In this document: positions 19,457 through 28,209 of the stretch, in pieces
Layout: each line of letters opens with the position of its first letter
Numbering within the stretch: position 1 is the first letter of the stretch
Assembly: GCF_014640975.1 (NCBI RefSeq)
Contig: NZ_BMHO01000002.1
Location: 186,001-250,000, forward strand
DNA from: Microbacterium faecale
Lineage (GTDB): Bacteria; Actinomycetota; Actinomycetes; Actinomycetales; Microbacteriaceae
Direction of reading: 5' to 3'
DNA: 64,000 nt
The notes under the pieces: generated by a model
Told to the model about the DNA's origin: nothing
Database searches by the model: none
Seen by the model: only the letters and a program-made list of their open reading frames with translations
Translations under genes and position numbers: made by a program

Positions 19457-20401
19457 TCAGAGCTTGCGGAGGAGCACGCGTTCAACGGCGTGCTGGGCGC
19501 CCTTGCGGAGCACGAGCGTGCCGCGATGCTTCGTGGGCTCGACGTTCGTGACGAGGTTCGGCAGGTTGATGTCGTCCCAGATGCCGCGGGCGGTCGCGAT
19601 CGCCTCGTCGTCGGAGAGGTGCTGGTAGACATTGAAGTACGACGCGGGGTTCGAAAACGCGCCCTCGCGGAGCTTCAGGAAGCGGTTGATGAACCACTTC
19701 TCGATGTGCTCGGTGTCGGCGTCGACGAAGATCGAAAAATCGAACAGATCGCTGACCGCCACGTCGTTCGGCGTGGGCGGCGGCTGCAGCACGTTCAGCC
19801 CCTCGACGATGAGCACGTCCGGCCGACGCACGACGACGGACGCGTCCGGCATGATGTCGTACTTCATGTGCGAATAGAACGGCGCCCGCACCTCCGTCTC
19901 GCCGGACTTCACGCGGGTGACGAAGTCGACCAGCGCGCGCCGGTCGTAGGACTCGGGGAAGCCCTTGCGGTCCATGATCCCGCGCTGTTCGAGCTCCGCG
20001 TTGGGCAGTAGGAAGCCGTCCGTCGTGACCAGTTCGACCCGCGGGGTGTCGCTCCAACGGCTCATCAGCTCCCGCAGCAGACGCGCGACGGTCGATTTTC
20101 CGACGGCGACGGATCCGGCGACGCCGACCACGAACGGGATCCGCGGCTGCTCCTCCCCCAGGAACTCCGCGACCTCGGATCCGATCTGCCGTACGCCGCG
20201 CGCCCATGCGCTCAGCAGCCGGCTCATCGGCAGGTAGACGTCGCGCACCTCGCCAACGTCGAGGCGATCTCCGAGACCGCGGATCTGCACGATCTCCTGC
20301 TCCGTGAGCGGCTGCGGCATGCCCTTCGCCAGGCGCGCCCATTCCGCTCGAGGAATGTCTCGATAAAGGGAGGGCTGCAGGGCGCTACTGGCGGGATCCA
20401 T
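19457..20401 (-). CDS. coaA: type I pantothenate kinase
   Basis: CoaA phosphorylates pantothenate, the first step of CoA synthesis. The 314 residues have the P-loop GSVAVGKST (about 96-104), VTTDGFLLPN, FPESYDRRALVDFV and SHMKYDIMPD, and a normal C-terminus. The start at 20401 (MDPASSALQ) was chosen because a perfect -10 hexamer TATGAT lies at 20409-20414 and ends 7 bases upstream; the two ATGs at 20410-20413 would fall inside that hexamer. Confidence 0.96.
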   Translation of the reverse strand: MDPASSALQPSLYRDIPRAEWARLAKGMPQPLTEQEIVQIRGLGDRLDVGEVRDVYLPMSRLLSAWARGVRQIGSEVAEFLGEEQPRIPFVVGVAGSVAVGKSTVARLLRELMSRWSDTPRVELVTTDGFLLPNAELEQRGIMDRKGFPESYDRRALVDFVTRVKSGETEVRAPFYSHMKYDIMPDASVVVRRPDVLIVEGLNVLQPPPTPNDVAVSDLFDFSIFVDADTEHIEKWFINRFLKLREGAFSNPASYFNVYQHLSDDEAIATARGIWDDINLPNLVTNVEPTKHRGTLVLRKGAQHAVERVLLRKL

Positions 20402-20408
20402 CCGCGTC

Positions 20409-20414
20409 ATCATA
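20409..20414 (-). promoter_or_regulatory. -10 element of coaA (leaderless promoter)
   Basis: TATGAT on the minus strand ends 7 bases before the chosen coaA start. It contains the first possible ATG of the frame, so it decides the start. Confidence 0.65.
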
Positions 20415-20496
20415 CTTCGCGGTCGCCCCTTCCCCTGTCACGCGCGCCTCCCGACTGCGGTTTTCCACGGTCCGCCTGAACGCTATTGTTTCCCCC

Positions 20497-21426
20497 ATGC
20501 GACTCGGCGTTCTCGACATCGGTTCCAATACGGTGCACCTTCTCGTGGCCAATGCGCAGCCCGGAGGGCGCCCCCTCGCCAAGACGAGTGAGAAGTCCAT
20601 GTTGCGGGTCATGCGGTACCTCGAGCCCGACGGCTCCATCTCACGCGAAGGCGTCGACGGGATCCTCACGGCCGTGCGGAGCGCACGCGAGGTCGCCGAG
20701 CAGGAGAACGTGACGGAGCTGCTCGCGACCGCGACAAGCGCGATCCGCGATGCCACGAACGGTCCAGAGGTCATCGCGGAGATCGAGCAGGCCGTCGGGC
20801 AGAGCCTGCAGGTGCTCGGCGGATCCGAGGAGGCGCGCTTCACGTTCCTCGCCGTTCGCCGGTGGTTCGGCTGGTCGGCGGGACAGATCCTGCTGTTCGA
20901 CATCGGCGGCGGATCCCTCGAGATCGCCGGCGGCGCCGATGAACTTCCCGACCTCGCCGAATCGGTCCCGCTCGGCGCGGGGCGCATGACGGTCGAGTTC
21001 CTCCCACAGGATCCGCCGGGTGATGCCGCCGTCGAACGGCTCGCCTTCCATGCCGAGGAGACTCTTGCGGCCGTCGCGACGCGCTTCGGGCGGATCCCGC
21101 GACCCGACCACATCGTGGGCAGCTCGAAGACGATTCGATCGCTGTCGCGGCTCGTCGGCTACAAGCGCCCTGGTTGGTCGGGCACCCCGCGCTGGATGCT
21201 GCCGCGCGCGGCACTCGATGCGTGGATCCCGGTGCTGGCACGGGTGCCCGCCGAGTCTCGGCAGGAGCTGCCGGGGATCACGCCCGAGCGCACATTCCAG
21301 ATCACGGCGGGCGCGGTCGTGCTCCGCGCGGCCATGGAGGCGCTCGACGTCGACGAGCTCGAGGTATGCCCGTGGGCACTGCGCGAGGGCATCCTGCTGC
21401 GGTACACGGAGGACATGGGGTGGTGA
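20497..21426 (+). CDS. Ppx/GppA phosphatase family protein
   Basis: The 309 residues match exopolyphosphatase/pppGpp phosphohydrolases: the phosphate 1 motif VLDIGSNTVHLLVA at the N-terminus, ATSAIRDATNG, and the phosphate 2 motif FDIGGGSLEI in the middle, with VGSSKTIRSLSRL after it. This short form (one ASKHA unit without an HD domain) is typical of actinobacterial Ppx1, which degrades short polyphosphates. A -10 hexamer TATTGT (20484-20489) ends 7 bases before ATG. The gene is divergent from coaA. Confidence 0.92.
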   Translation: MRLGVLDIGSNTVHLLVANAQPGGRPLAKTSEKSMLRVMRYLEPDGSISREGVDGILTAVRSAREVAEQENVTELLATATSAIRDATNGPEVIAEIEQAVGQSLQVLGGSEEARFTFLAVRRWFGWSAGQILLFDIGGGSLEIAGGADELPDLAESVPLGAGRMTVEFLPQDPPGDAAVERLAFHAEETLAAVATRFGRIPRPDHIVGSSKTIRSLSRLVGYKRPGWSGTPRWMLPRAALDAWIPVLARVPAESRQELPGITPERTFQITAGAVVLRAAMEALDVDELEVCPWALREGILLRYTEDMGW

Positions 21427-21448
21427 TCCCGGTCGGTAGGCTGGTCGC

Positions 21449-22438
21449 ATGACCTCCCCTGCCGAATCCGCCGGATGCGGGTGCGGATGCGGCGCGCCGT
21501 CGCGCGAGGCCTTCGTGTCGCTGACTCCCCGCCGGGCCGCTGCGCCGAACACCGACCCGGCGGCACAGCACGCGGTCGCGCAGGCGCGGATCCCCGCCGG
21601 CACGTTCACGATGGGCGATTCCTCTGGCGACCGCAATCCCGCGGATGGCGAGGTGCCGCTCCACGCGGTCACGCTGTCGGCATTCGACATCGACGTCACG
21701 AGCGTGACCAACGCGGACTTCGCAAAATTTGTCGCGGCGACGGGCTACGCCACGGAGGCGGAGTCCTTCGAGTTCTCGGCGGTGTTCCACCTCGCGCTTC
21801 AGGCCGACGAGGGCGACGTTCTCGGGGTTCCGCCGGCCACACCGTGGTGGTACGGCGTGCGCGGCGCGGACTGGCGCCACCCGGCGGGAAGGCATTCGTC
21901 GATCGACGGCCTCGACGATCACCCCGTCGTGCACGTCAGCTGGAACGATGCCCAGGCCTACTGCGCGTGGGCAGGCAGGCGCCTCCCGATAGAGGCGGAG
22001 TGGGAATACGCGGCTCGCGGCGGGCTCGACGGGGCAACGTACCCGTGGGGCGATGACGCTGTCGACGCCGACGGCTGGCGCGCGAACATCTTCCAGGGCA
22101 CGTTCCCGGACGCCAATACCGCCGAGGATGGCTTCGCGACCACGGCCCCCGTGCGTTCCTTCGCTCCGAACGGGTATGGCCTCTGGCAGACGGTCGGCAA
22201 TGTCTGGGAGTGGTGTGAAGACTGGTTCGATCCGAATGCCTACCGGTCCTCACCGGTGCGGGATCCGCGGGGACCGGCCCGTGGGCAGTCGCGCGTGCTG
22301 CGCGGCGGTAGCTACCTCTGCCACGATTCATACTGCAACCGCTACCGAAACTCCGCGCGATCACAGAACACGCCCGACTCCTCCATGGGCAATGCGGGGT
22401 TCCGCACGGTGTCGTTGCGAGACGGGAGCTCGGCGTGA
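21449..22438 (+). CDS. formylglycine-generating enzyme (sulfatase-modifying factor)
   Basis: FGE oxidises a cysteine in the CxPxR motif of sulfatases to formylglycine, using copper and oxygen. The 329 residues have the FGE-sulfatase fold with IPAGTFTMGD near residue 48, VVHVSWNDAQAYCAWAG, and the two catalytic cysteines C291 and C296 in GGSYLCHDSYCNRYR, followed by ARSQNTPDSS as in the human enzyme. The N-terminus is unusual: CGCGCG at residues 10-15. No sulfatase gene is visible in the window. TAGGCT (21437-21442) ends 6 bases before ATG. Confidence 0.95.
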   Translation: MTSPAESAGCGCGCGAPSREAFVSLTPRRAAAPNTDPAAQHAVAQARIPAGTFTMGDSSGDRNPADGEVPLHAVTLSAFDIDVTSVTNADFAKFVAATGYATEAESFEFSAVFHLALQADEGDVLGVPPATPWWYGVRGADWRHPAGRHSSIDGLDDHPVVHVSWNDAQAYCAWAGRRLPIEAEWEYAARGGLDGATYPWGDDAVDADGWRANIFQGTFPDANTAEDGFATTAPVRSFAPNGYGLWQTVGNVWEWCEDWFDPNAYRSSPVRDPRGPARGQSRVLRGGSYLCHDSYCNRYRNSARSQNTPDSSMGNAGFRTVSLRDGSSA

Positions 22439-22794
22439 CTGACAGAAGATTCCCGCGGCGCGTCTACCGCCAGGGGGGCGAACCGGATCCGCGGTTCAGC
22501 CTCGCGAACGAGCGCACCTTCCTCGCGTGGTTGCGCACGGCGCTCGCGATGTACGCCGGCGCGTTCGCCCTCGAGGCGATCGACCTGCCCGCGGCTCCCG
22601 GCTGGCGCGTCGCTGCGGCGGCGGTGTTCCTCGTGCTCGGAACGATCTGCGCCGTGCAGGCGCTGCTCGGATGGGCGCGGACAGAGACATCGCTCCGGCG
22701 TAACGAGCCGCTGCCCGGGCTCGGCATGGGCGGCGTCATCGTCGTCGGCGTGCTCGTCGCGGTCGCGATCGTCATCATCGGCATGTTCGTGTGA
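22435..22794 (+). CDS. DUF202 (YidH-like) membrane protein, first copy
   Basis: This 119-residue protein has the DUF202 signature RFSLANERTFLAWLRTALA near the N-terminus and three membrane segments. The family is found with transporters and is of unknown function. The GTG start overlaps the TGA of the FGE gene by four bases, so it is likely co-translated with it. Confidence 0.88.
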   Translation: MTDRRFPRRVYRQGGEPDPRFSLANERTFLAWLRTALAMYAGAFALEAIDLPAAPGWRVAAAAVFLVLGTICAVQALLGWARTETSLRRNEPLPGLGMGGVIVVGVLVAVAIVIIGMFV

Positions 22795-23135
22795 TGACCG
22801 TTCAGGGCGTCTACGATCCGGGGCTACAGGCCGAGCGCACGCTGCTGGCGTGGCGCCGCACGTGCCTGTCGTTCGCGATCGCGAGCCTCATCGGCGCCCG
22901 GTACACGCTCGACGTCTTCGGACTGTTCGCGATCGGGTTCGGCGTTCTCGGATCCGCTCTCGCCGCGGGCGCCTACTTCGCGGCGGCACGCGGCTACCAG
23001 CGCGCCCAGCGCTCGCTGCACGAGGCGGACTCGCCCGGCACGAGCGGCACGCCCGTCCTGCTGGCGACGCTCGCCGCGCTGCTCGTCGGCGCGGCATGTG
23101 CTGTGTTCATCGCGTTCGGCTCGAGCACGCTCTAG
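22794..23135 (+). CDS. DUF202 membrane protein, second copy
   Basis: The 113-residue product repeats the DUF202 pattern (DPGLQAERTLLAWRRTCLS) with three membrane segments. It differs from the first copy enough to be an old paralogue. The stop of the first copy and the start of this one share one base (TGATG). Such tandem DUF202 pairs probably form a hetero-oligomer; this is inference. Confidence 0.88.
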   Translation: MTVQGVYDPGLQAERTLLAWRRTCLSFAIASLIGARYTLDVFGLFAIGFGVLGSALAAGAYFAAARGYQRAQRSLHEADSPGTSGTPVLLATLAALLVGAACAVFIAFGSSTL

Positions 23136-23229
23136 CGCCCGGGCGCGATGAGACGCGAGCGCGGCTCCGCCCTTTGTCGCGCAGGAAAGGACGGCCATGC
23201 ACTCGCGAACGCGAGCCTCGAACGCGGCG

Positions 23230-24585
23230 TCAGAGCGCCAGGCGCTCCCGGACGACGGTCGCGAGGCGTTCGGCGGCGTCTTGGGCGATCTCGTGCGTCG
23301 ATGCCTCGACCATGACGCGCACGAGCGCCTCGGTGCCGGAGGGGCGCAGCAACACGCGGCCGCTGTCTCCCAGCTCGGCCTCGACGGCGCGTACGGCGGC
23401 CTGCACCTCTTCGTCACCGACGCCTTCCTTGTCGACGCCGTCGACGTTGATCATCGTCTGCGGCAGCACCGTCATGATCGAAGCGAGGTCGGCAAGCGAC
23501 CGTCCCGTGCGCGCCATCTCGGCGGTTAGCTGCAGACCGGTCAGCAGGCCGTCGCCGGTCGTGGCGTACTCCTTGATGATCACGTGCCCTGACTGCTCGC
23601 CGCCGAGGGCGTAGCCGCCAGCGTTCATCGCCTCGAGCACGTAACGGTCGCCGACAGACGTCTGGAGCACGCGGATCCCGTGGCGCTCCATCGCAAGCTG
23701 CAACCCGAGGTTGCTCATCACGGTCGCGACGAGCGTGTTATCGACGAGCCTGCCGCGCTCGTGCATCGACACCGCGAGGATCGCCATGATCTGGTCGCCA
23801 TCGAGCACCTTACCCGACGCGTCGACGGCCAGGCATCGGTCGGCGTCGCCGTCGTGCGCGATGCCGATGTCGGCGCCGTGCCCGACGACCGCGCGCTGCA
23901 GGACCTCCAGGTGGGTGGAGCCGACGCCGTCGTTGATGTTCATGCCGTCCGGGTCCGCGCCGACAACGGTCACGCGCGCGCCGGCATCGGCGAACAACTG
24001 CGGCGAGACGCCGCTCGCGGCGCCGTTGGCACAGTCGAGGACGACGTGCAGGCCGTCGAGTCGTGCAGGCAGCGCGCCCAACAGGTGCAGCAGGTAGCGG
24101 TCCTCGGCATCGGCGAATCGCGCGATGCGACCGACGTCACGGCCGGTCGGCAGCAGCTTCTCTGTGACGAGATGCTCTTCGATGCGCTGCTCGACGACGT
24201 CGGGCAGCTTCACACCGCCGCGCGCGAAGATCTTGATCCCGTTGTCGGGAGCCGGGTTGTGCGACGCCGAGATCATGATCCCGAAGTCGGCGTCGAAGTC
24301 GTTCACGAGGAACGCGAGCGCCGGGGTCGGGATCACGTCGGCGTCGTAGACGTCGACACCACTCGCGGCGAGGCCCGCTGCGACGGCCGCACCGAGGAAG
24401 TCGCCGGAGATGCGGGAGTCGCGCGCGATGACCGCCTTCGTGCGACGGCCTTCCGCACGGCGCGCCTCCGCGAAACGGCCCTGGCCCAGGACGACCGCGG
24501 TCGCCTGGGCCAGGTTGAGTGCAAGGTCGGCGGTGAGGGTGCCGTTGGCGAGCCCCCGGACGCCGTCCGTGCCGAACAGAGCCAT
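23230..24585 (-). CDS. glmM: phosphoglucosamine mutase
   Basis: GlmM converts glucosamine-6-phosphate to glucosamine-1-phosphate for UDP-GlcNAc. The 451 residues start [11 protein letters not shown] and contain the phosphoserine loop [15 protein letters not shown], the Mg-binding HDGDADRC, the sugar loop GGEQSGHV, and the phosphate-binding [13 protein letters not shown]. The upstream extension of the open frame is not family-like. It follows rpsI by 10 bp in the conserved rplM-rpsI-glmM operon; with glmS, it supplies amino-sugar precursors. Confidence 0.98.
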   Translation of the reverse strand: MALFGTDGVRGLANGTLTADLALNLAQATAVVLGQGRFAEARRAEGRRTKAVIARDSRISGDFLGAAVAAGLAASGVDVYDADVIPTPALAFLVNDFDADFGIMISASHNPAPDNGIKIFARGGVKLPDVVEQRIEEHLVTEKLLPTGRDVGRIARFADAEDRYLLHLLGALPARLDGLHVVLDCANGAASGVSPQLFADAGARVTVVGADPDGMNINDGVGSTHLEVLQRAVVGHGADIGIAHDGDADRCLAVDASGKVLDGDQIMAILAVSMHERGRLVDNTLVATVMSNLGLQLAMERHGIRVLQTSVGDRYVLEAMNAGGYALGGEQSGHVIIKEYATTGDGLLTGLQLTAEMARTGRSLADLASIMTVLPQTMINVDGVDKEGVGDEEVQAAVRAVEAELGDSGRVLLRPSGTEALVRVMVEASTHEIAQDAAERLATVVRERLAL

Positions 24586-24595
24586 CAGGGCTCGA

Positions 24596-25066
24596 TCAGC
24601 GCTTCGAGAACTGCGACGCCTTGCGGGCCTTCTTGAGGCCGGCCTTCTTGCGCTCGATGACGCGAGCGTCGCGCGTGAGGAATCCGGCCTTCTTGAGCGA
24701 GGGGCGGTTGTTCTCGCGGTCGATCTCGTTGAGCGCACGGGCGATCGCGAGGCGCAGCGCACCGGCCTGACCCGAGGGTCCGCCGCCGCCGATGCGCGCG
24801 ATCACGTCGTACGAGCCGGTGAGGCCGAGCAGCGTGAACGGGTCGGTGATGAGCTGCTGGTGCAGCTTGTTGGGGAAGTACTCCTCGAGCGTGCGGCCGT
24901 TCACCGTGAAGGTGCCCGCACCGGGGATCAGGCGCACGCGCGCGATGGCGCGCTTGCGACGACCCACGGCAGCGCCGGGGACGCTGACGACGGGGCGCGG
25001 GGCCTCGGCGTCAGCCTCGACCGTGGCCGGGGTCTCAGTGGAGTAGTTCTGAACGTCTTCAGTCAC
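24596..25066 (-). CDS. rpsI: 30S ribosomal protein S9
   Basis: S9 (156 residues) has an N-terminal acidic extension common in actinobacteria, then the conserved core from [12 protein letters not shown] to the basic C-terminus ending in [11 protein letters not shown], whose last residues reach the P-site tRNA. It starts with GTG at 25066. It lies 25 bp after rplM. Confidence 0.98.
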   Translation of the reverse strand: MTEDVQNYSTETPATVEADAEAPRPVVSVPGAAVGRRKRAIARVRLIPGAGTFTVNGRTLEEYFPNKLHQQLITDPFTLLGLTGSYDVIARIGGGGPSGQAGALRLAIARALNEIDRENNRPSLKKAGFLTRDARVIERKKAGLKKARKASQFSKR

Positions 25067-25091
25067 GAGTTAGTCCTTAAAGCCGCGGCGC

Positions 25092-25538
25092 TTACTGGGC
25101 GACCTGGTCGAAAATGTACGTCTGGGGCTTCTGAGCGGCGTGCGGGTGCTCGGCACCGGCGTACACCTTCAGCTTCTTGAGCTGCTCACGGCCCAGCGTG
25201 TTCTTGGGGAGCATGCCGCGGATGGCCTTCTCGACCGCGCGGACGGGGTTCTTCTCGAGAAGCTCCTCGTAGCTGATCGACTTCAGGCCGCCCGGGAAGC
25301 CCGAGTGGCGGTAGGCCATCTTGCGCTGCGCCTTGTTGCTGGTCAGGACGACCTTTTCGGCGTTGACGATGATGACGTGGTCGCCCATGTCCATGTGGGG
25401 GGCGAAGGTGGTCTTGTGCTTGCCACGCAGAAGGATGGCGGCGTGCGAAGCGAGGCGACCGAGAACGACGTCGGTGGCGTCGATCACGAGCCACTCGCGC
25501 TGGGCGTCACCGGCCTTCGGGGTGTAAGTGCGCGTCAC
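25092..25538 (-). CDS. rplM: 50S ribosomal protein L13
   Basis: L13 (148 residues) contains [44 protein letters not shown] and the C-terminal [10 protein letters not shown]. It starts with GTG at 25538. The 220-bp gap to the divergent HAD gene must hold the promoter of the ribosomal operon; a G+C-rich dyad near 25580-25600 lies in the leader. Confidence 0.98.
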   Translation of the reverse strand: MTRTYTPKAGDAQREWLVIDATDVVLGRLASHAAILLRGKHKTTFAPHMDMGDHVIIVNAEKVVLTSNKAQRKMAYRHSGFPGGLKSISYEELLEKNPVRAVEKAIRGMLPKNTLGREQLKKLKVYAGAEHPHAAQKPQTYIFDQVAQ

Positions 25539-25759
25539 GATAGTGCTGCTTTCTTGTCGAACGGAGGAGTTCGTGAATCCCGCTCCGGGGCGGTTGTCGG
25601 CGAAAACCGGGCAACTCAGCCGGTGGAGGGCTCACGTTCGTGGCACACGCGGGAGCGCGCGCCAAAGCTCAACCTTACCGGATCCGGTGGGCGAGCGCGA
25701 ACGCAGACCCTGCCTCTCACCTGGGAGTTCAGCGAACAATGTCGGTCACAATGGAGAGC

Positions 25760-26533
25760 ATGACCGCTTCTCAGCCGCTCGTCGTCGCGTTCGATCTCGA
25801 CGATACGCTCGCCCCGTCGAAGTCGCCCGTCGATCCGCGCATCGCGCAGCAGCTCGTCGACCTCGCGCGCCGCGTGGAGGTCGCCGTCATCTCCGGTGGC
25901 CAGATCACACAGTTCCGTTCGCAGCTCGTCGACCGCCTGCCCGACGCCGCCAACGCGCTCGCGCACATCCACCTGCTGCCGACGTGCGGCACGGCATATT
26001 ACCGCCACGACGGATCCGAGTTCGCGCTGCTCTACTCGCGCGACCTCACCGACGACGAGAAGTCACGCGCGCTCGCGGCCGTCGAGGAGGAGGCAAAGCG
26101 CCTCGGCTACTGGGAGACAGACACCTGGGGCGAGATCCTCGAGGACCGCGGCTCGCAGATCACCTTCTCGGCGCTCGGCCAAGCGGCCCCCGTCGACGCG
26201 AAGACGGCGTGGGATCCGACGAGCGAGAAGAAGTCGGCCCTCCGCGACGCCGTGGCGGCTCGGATCCCCGACCTCGAGGTGCGTTCGGGCGGATCCACGT
26301 CGGTCGACATCACCCGCAAGGGCATCGACAAGGCGTACGGCATGAATCAGCTCTCCGAGCAGACGGGCGTCTCGCTCGACGACATGCTGTTCTACGGCGA
26401 CCGCCTCGACGAGGGCGGCAACGACCGCCCCGTGCTCGACATGGGCGTCGAGTGCGTCGCCGTCACCGGGTGGGAAGACACGGCGGAGAAGCTCGACGTG
26501 CTGCTCGCGGGGCTACCGCAGCGGATCGCCTGA
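25760..26533 (+). CDS. HAD-IIB family phosphatase (phosphomannomutase-like)
   Basis: The 257-residue protein is a HAD hydrolase with cap type IIB. Motif I is VVAFDLDDTL, motif II is VISGGQI. SVDITRKGIDKAYGM and FYGDRLDEGGNDRPV resemble eukaryotic-type phosphomannomutase, which has GGQ..D and GD..PGGND at these places. Which reaction it catalyses is not shown by the sequence. The start at 25760 is supported by CACAAT ending 7 bases upstream; ATGs at 25739 and 25751 are alternatives. Confidence 0.85.
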   Translation: MTASQPLVVAFDLDDTLAPSKSPVDPRIAQQLVDLARRVEVAVISGGQITQFRSQLVDRLPDAANALAHIHLLPTCGTAYYRHDGSEFALLYSRDLTDDEKSRALAAVEEEAKRLGYWETDTWGEILEDRGSQITFSALGQAAPVDAKTAWDPTSEKKSALRDAVAARIPDLEVRSGGSTSVDITRKGIDKAYGMNQLSEQTGVSLDDMLFYGDRLDEGGNDRPVLDMGVECVAVTGWEDTAEKLDVLLAGLPQRIA

Positions 26534-26536
26534 CCC

Positions 26537-27217
26537 CTACCGCCGGTCGCGGCGGTACTCGGCCTCGATCAGGATCGGCAGGTGGTCGCTCGCGCCCTGC
26601 GGCAGCGTGATGACCTCGCCGATCGAGAGCCCGCGGCTCGTGACGAAGTCGTAGTGGCCCTTGAAGAAGCGGTACCGCGTGTAGGTGCGCGTGTCGCTGA
26701 GGGTCATGTCGTAGCCGTGTTCGCGGATCTGGTCGCCGAGGCGCTCCTTGAACACGGGGTAGTTGTAGTCGCCGGCCATGAAGGTCGGCGTGCCGGGACC
26801 GAGGTGCTCGAGCGCCTGCAGCGCCGATCGGATCTGCGAGCGCCGCAGCGAGTTGAGGGCCGTGAGCGGCGCCGCGTGGAACGACGCGAACGTGATCTCG
26901 CGGCCGCCGTCGATGTCGAACAGCTGCACGCCGAGCAACCGCTCGTGCGCGGGACGCAGGACGATGTCGTGGAGCGACTTCTTGAGCCCCATCGAGACAG
27001 ACTCGACGAAGTGGTACGAGCTCTCGCGGTAGTAGATGGCGAGTCCGAGGCGGTTGCGGTCGGTCGCAGCGGCGAGCCGCAGACCCTCGATTCGGCTCGG
27101 GAGGTTCTCGACATCGGCCTCCTGCAGGCACATGACGTCGGGGTCCCAGCGCTCGGCCCTGGCATCGAGCTCGGCCGCGGCTGCGTGCTTGCGAAGGTTG
27201 TACGACAGGATTCGCAT
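26537..27217 (-). CDS. endonuclease/exonuclease/phosphatase family protein
   Basis: The 226 residues form an EEP-fold hydrolase: N-terminal ILSYNLRKH, the metal ligand region DVMCLQEADVENL, FASFHAAPLTALN, the FMAGDYNYP strand, and the C-terminal SDHLPILIEAEY. Members cleave phosphodiesters in nucleic acids or lipids; the substrate is unknown. The stop lies 3 bp from the convergent HAD gene. GAGAGG precedes ATG, and TACCGT lies 9 bases upstream. Confidence 0.88.
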   Translation of the reverse strand: MRILSYNLRKHAAAAELDARAERWDPDVMCLQEADVENLPSRIEGLRLAAATDRNRLGLAIYYRESSYHFVESVSMGLKKSLHDIVLRPAHERLLGVQLFDIDGGREITFASFHAAPLTALNSLRRSQIRSALQALEHLGPGTPTFMAGDYNYPVFKERLGDQIREHGYDMTLSDTRTYTRYRFFKGHYDFVTSRGLSIGEVITLPQGASDHLPILIEAEYRRDRR

Positions 27218-27264
27218 GGTCCTCTCACGGTAGCCCCGCGGGCTGTGCCGCCGATACCGTCTCG

Positions 27265-28209
27265 CTACGAATCGTCTATGACATCAAGCGGATCCCTCCG
27301 GGCGCGTGTCTGCTCGGCGCGCGCCGCGAGCTGATCGTCCGGTGGATAGCCCACCTCGGTCAGCGTGAGTCCCCGCGCATCAAGCACAGTGAAGGCGCTC
27401 GTGCGCGTACGCTCGTCGCGCAGCTGAGCGACGTCCGCGACGTCAAGGCGCCCCTCCCCCACGGCGACGCACGCGCCGACGAGCGCTCGCACCATCGAGT
27501 GGCAGAAAGCGTCGGCCTTCACGTTCGCGACGAGCACGCCGTCGGCTCCGCGGCGCCAGTCGAACTCGAGCAACGTCCGGACGGTCGTCGCGCCCTCACG
27601 CGGCTTGCAGTAGGCGGCGAAGTCGTGCAGCCCGACGAGCGTCGAGGCGGCGGCGTTCATCGCCTCACCGTCGAGCGGGACGCGCACGAACGTCGTGTCG
27701 CGGCGCTGCAGGGGGTTGTATCCCACGGTCCGATCGGCGATGCGGTACGTGTACCGTCGCCACGCGGCCGAGAACCGCGCATCGAAGCCCTCCGGAGCGA
27801 TGCTCGTACGCGAGACGGCGACGTCGGCATAGGGCCCCAACACCCCTTGCAGCTTGCGCGCGAGCGGTGCGGCGGGGTCCGGGTCCGACGATCCGCCGCG
27901 GCTCAGACGCGTGGCACGCGCCCACTGTTGTTCGTCGAGATCGACGTGCGCGACCTGCCCCGTGGCGTGCACCCCGGCATCGGTACGCCCGGCGACCACG
28001 AGACGCACGTCGCTGCGCAGGATCCGCCACAGTGCGTCTTCGAGCGTGCCCTGCACCGTGCGCAGACTGGGCTGCGTCGCCCAGCCGCGGAACTCGGCCC
28101 CGTCGTACGCGATGTCGAGCCGGACCCGGCGCGATTCCGGTCGCGCAAAAGCACCCATCTGGGGGTCCGGAAGGTGCTTTTGCGCGACCGGAGTCGACGG
28201 ATCCGTCAT
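27265..28209 (-). CDS. truA: tRNA pseudouridine(38-40) synthase, with hairpin-encoded N-terminus
   Basis: TruA makes pseudouridine in the anticodon stem-loop of tRNAs. The 314 residues include the domain start RLDIAYDGAEFRGWATQP, the catalytic aspartate in VAGRTDAGVHATGQ, and FHDFAAYCKP-like residues. The natural start of the family is near RLDIAYDG, but no ATG or GTG lies there. The available starts are ATG 28209, overlapping the stop of mtn by four bases, and an ATG within hairpin P4 (MGAFARPES). Thus P4 encodes about 19 residues of the N-terminus. Confidence 0.94.
   Translation of the reverse strand: MTDPSTPVAQKHLPDPQMGAFARPESRRVRLDIAYDGAEFRGWATQPSLRTVQGTLEDALWRILRSDVRLVVAGRTDAGVHATGQVAHVDLDEQQWARATRLSRGGSSDPDPAAPLARKLQGVLGPYADVAVSRTSIAPEGFDARFSAAWRRYTYRIADRTVGYNPLQRRDTTFVRVPLDGEAMNAAASTLVGLHDFAAYCKPREGATTVRTLLEFDWRRGADGVLVANVKADAFCHSMVRALVGACVAVGEGRLDVADVAQLRDERTRTSAFTVLDARGLTLTEVGYPPDDQLAARAEQTRARRDPLDVIDDS
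28136..28192. repeat. hairpin element P4 (57 bp) inside the 5' end of truA
   Basis: The 20-bp arms (28136-28155 and 28173-28192) are identical to those of P3; the 17-base loop is different and its GTCCGGAA end, with the right arm, resembles P2. It is a length of 57 bp (a multiple of three) and keeps the frame open into truA. Confidence 0.93.

Noticed and set aside
17208..19628. Very long open frame (806 codons) on the plus strand
   Set aside because: It is antisense to acpS and glmS, has no family features, and arises from the high GC content.
23136..23229. Possible small gene or repeat between DUF202 and glmM genes
   Set aside because: Only a weak CCGCCCTTT/AAAGGACGG pairing was seen; it may be a poor terminator, but support is too thin.
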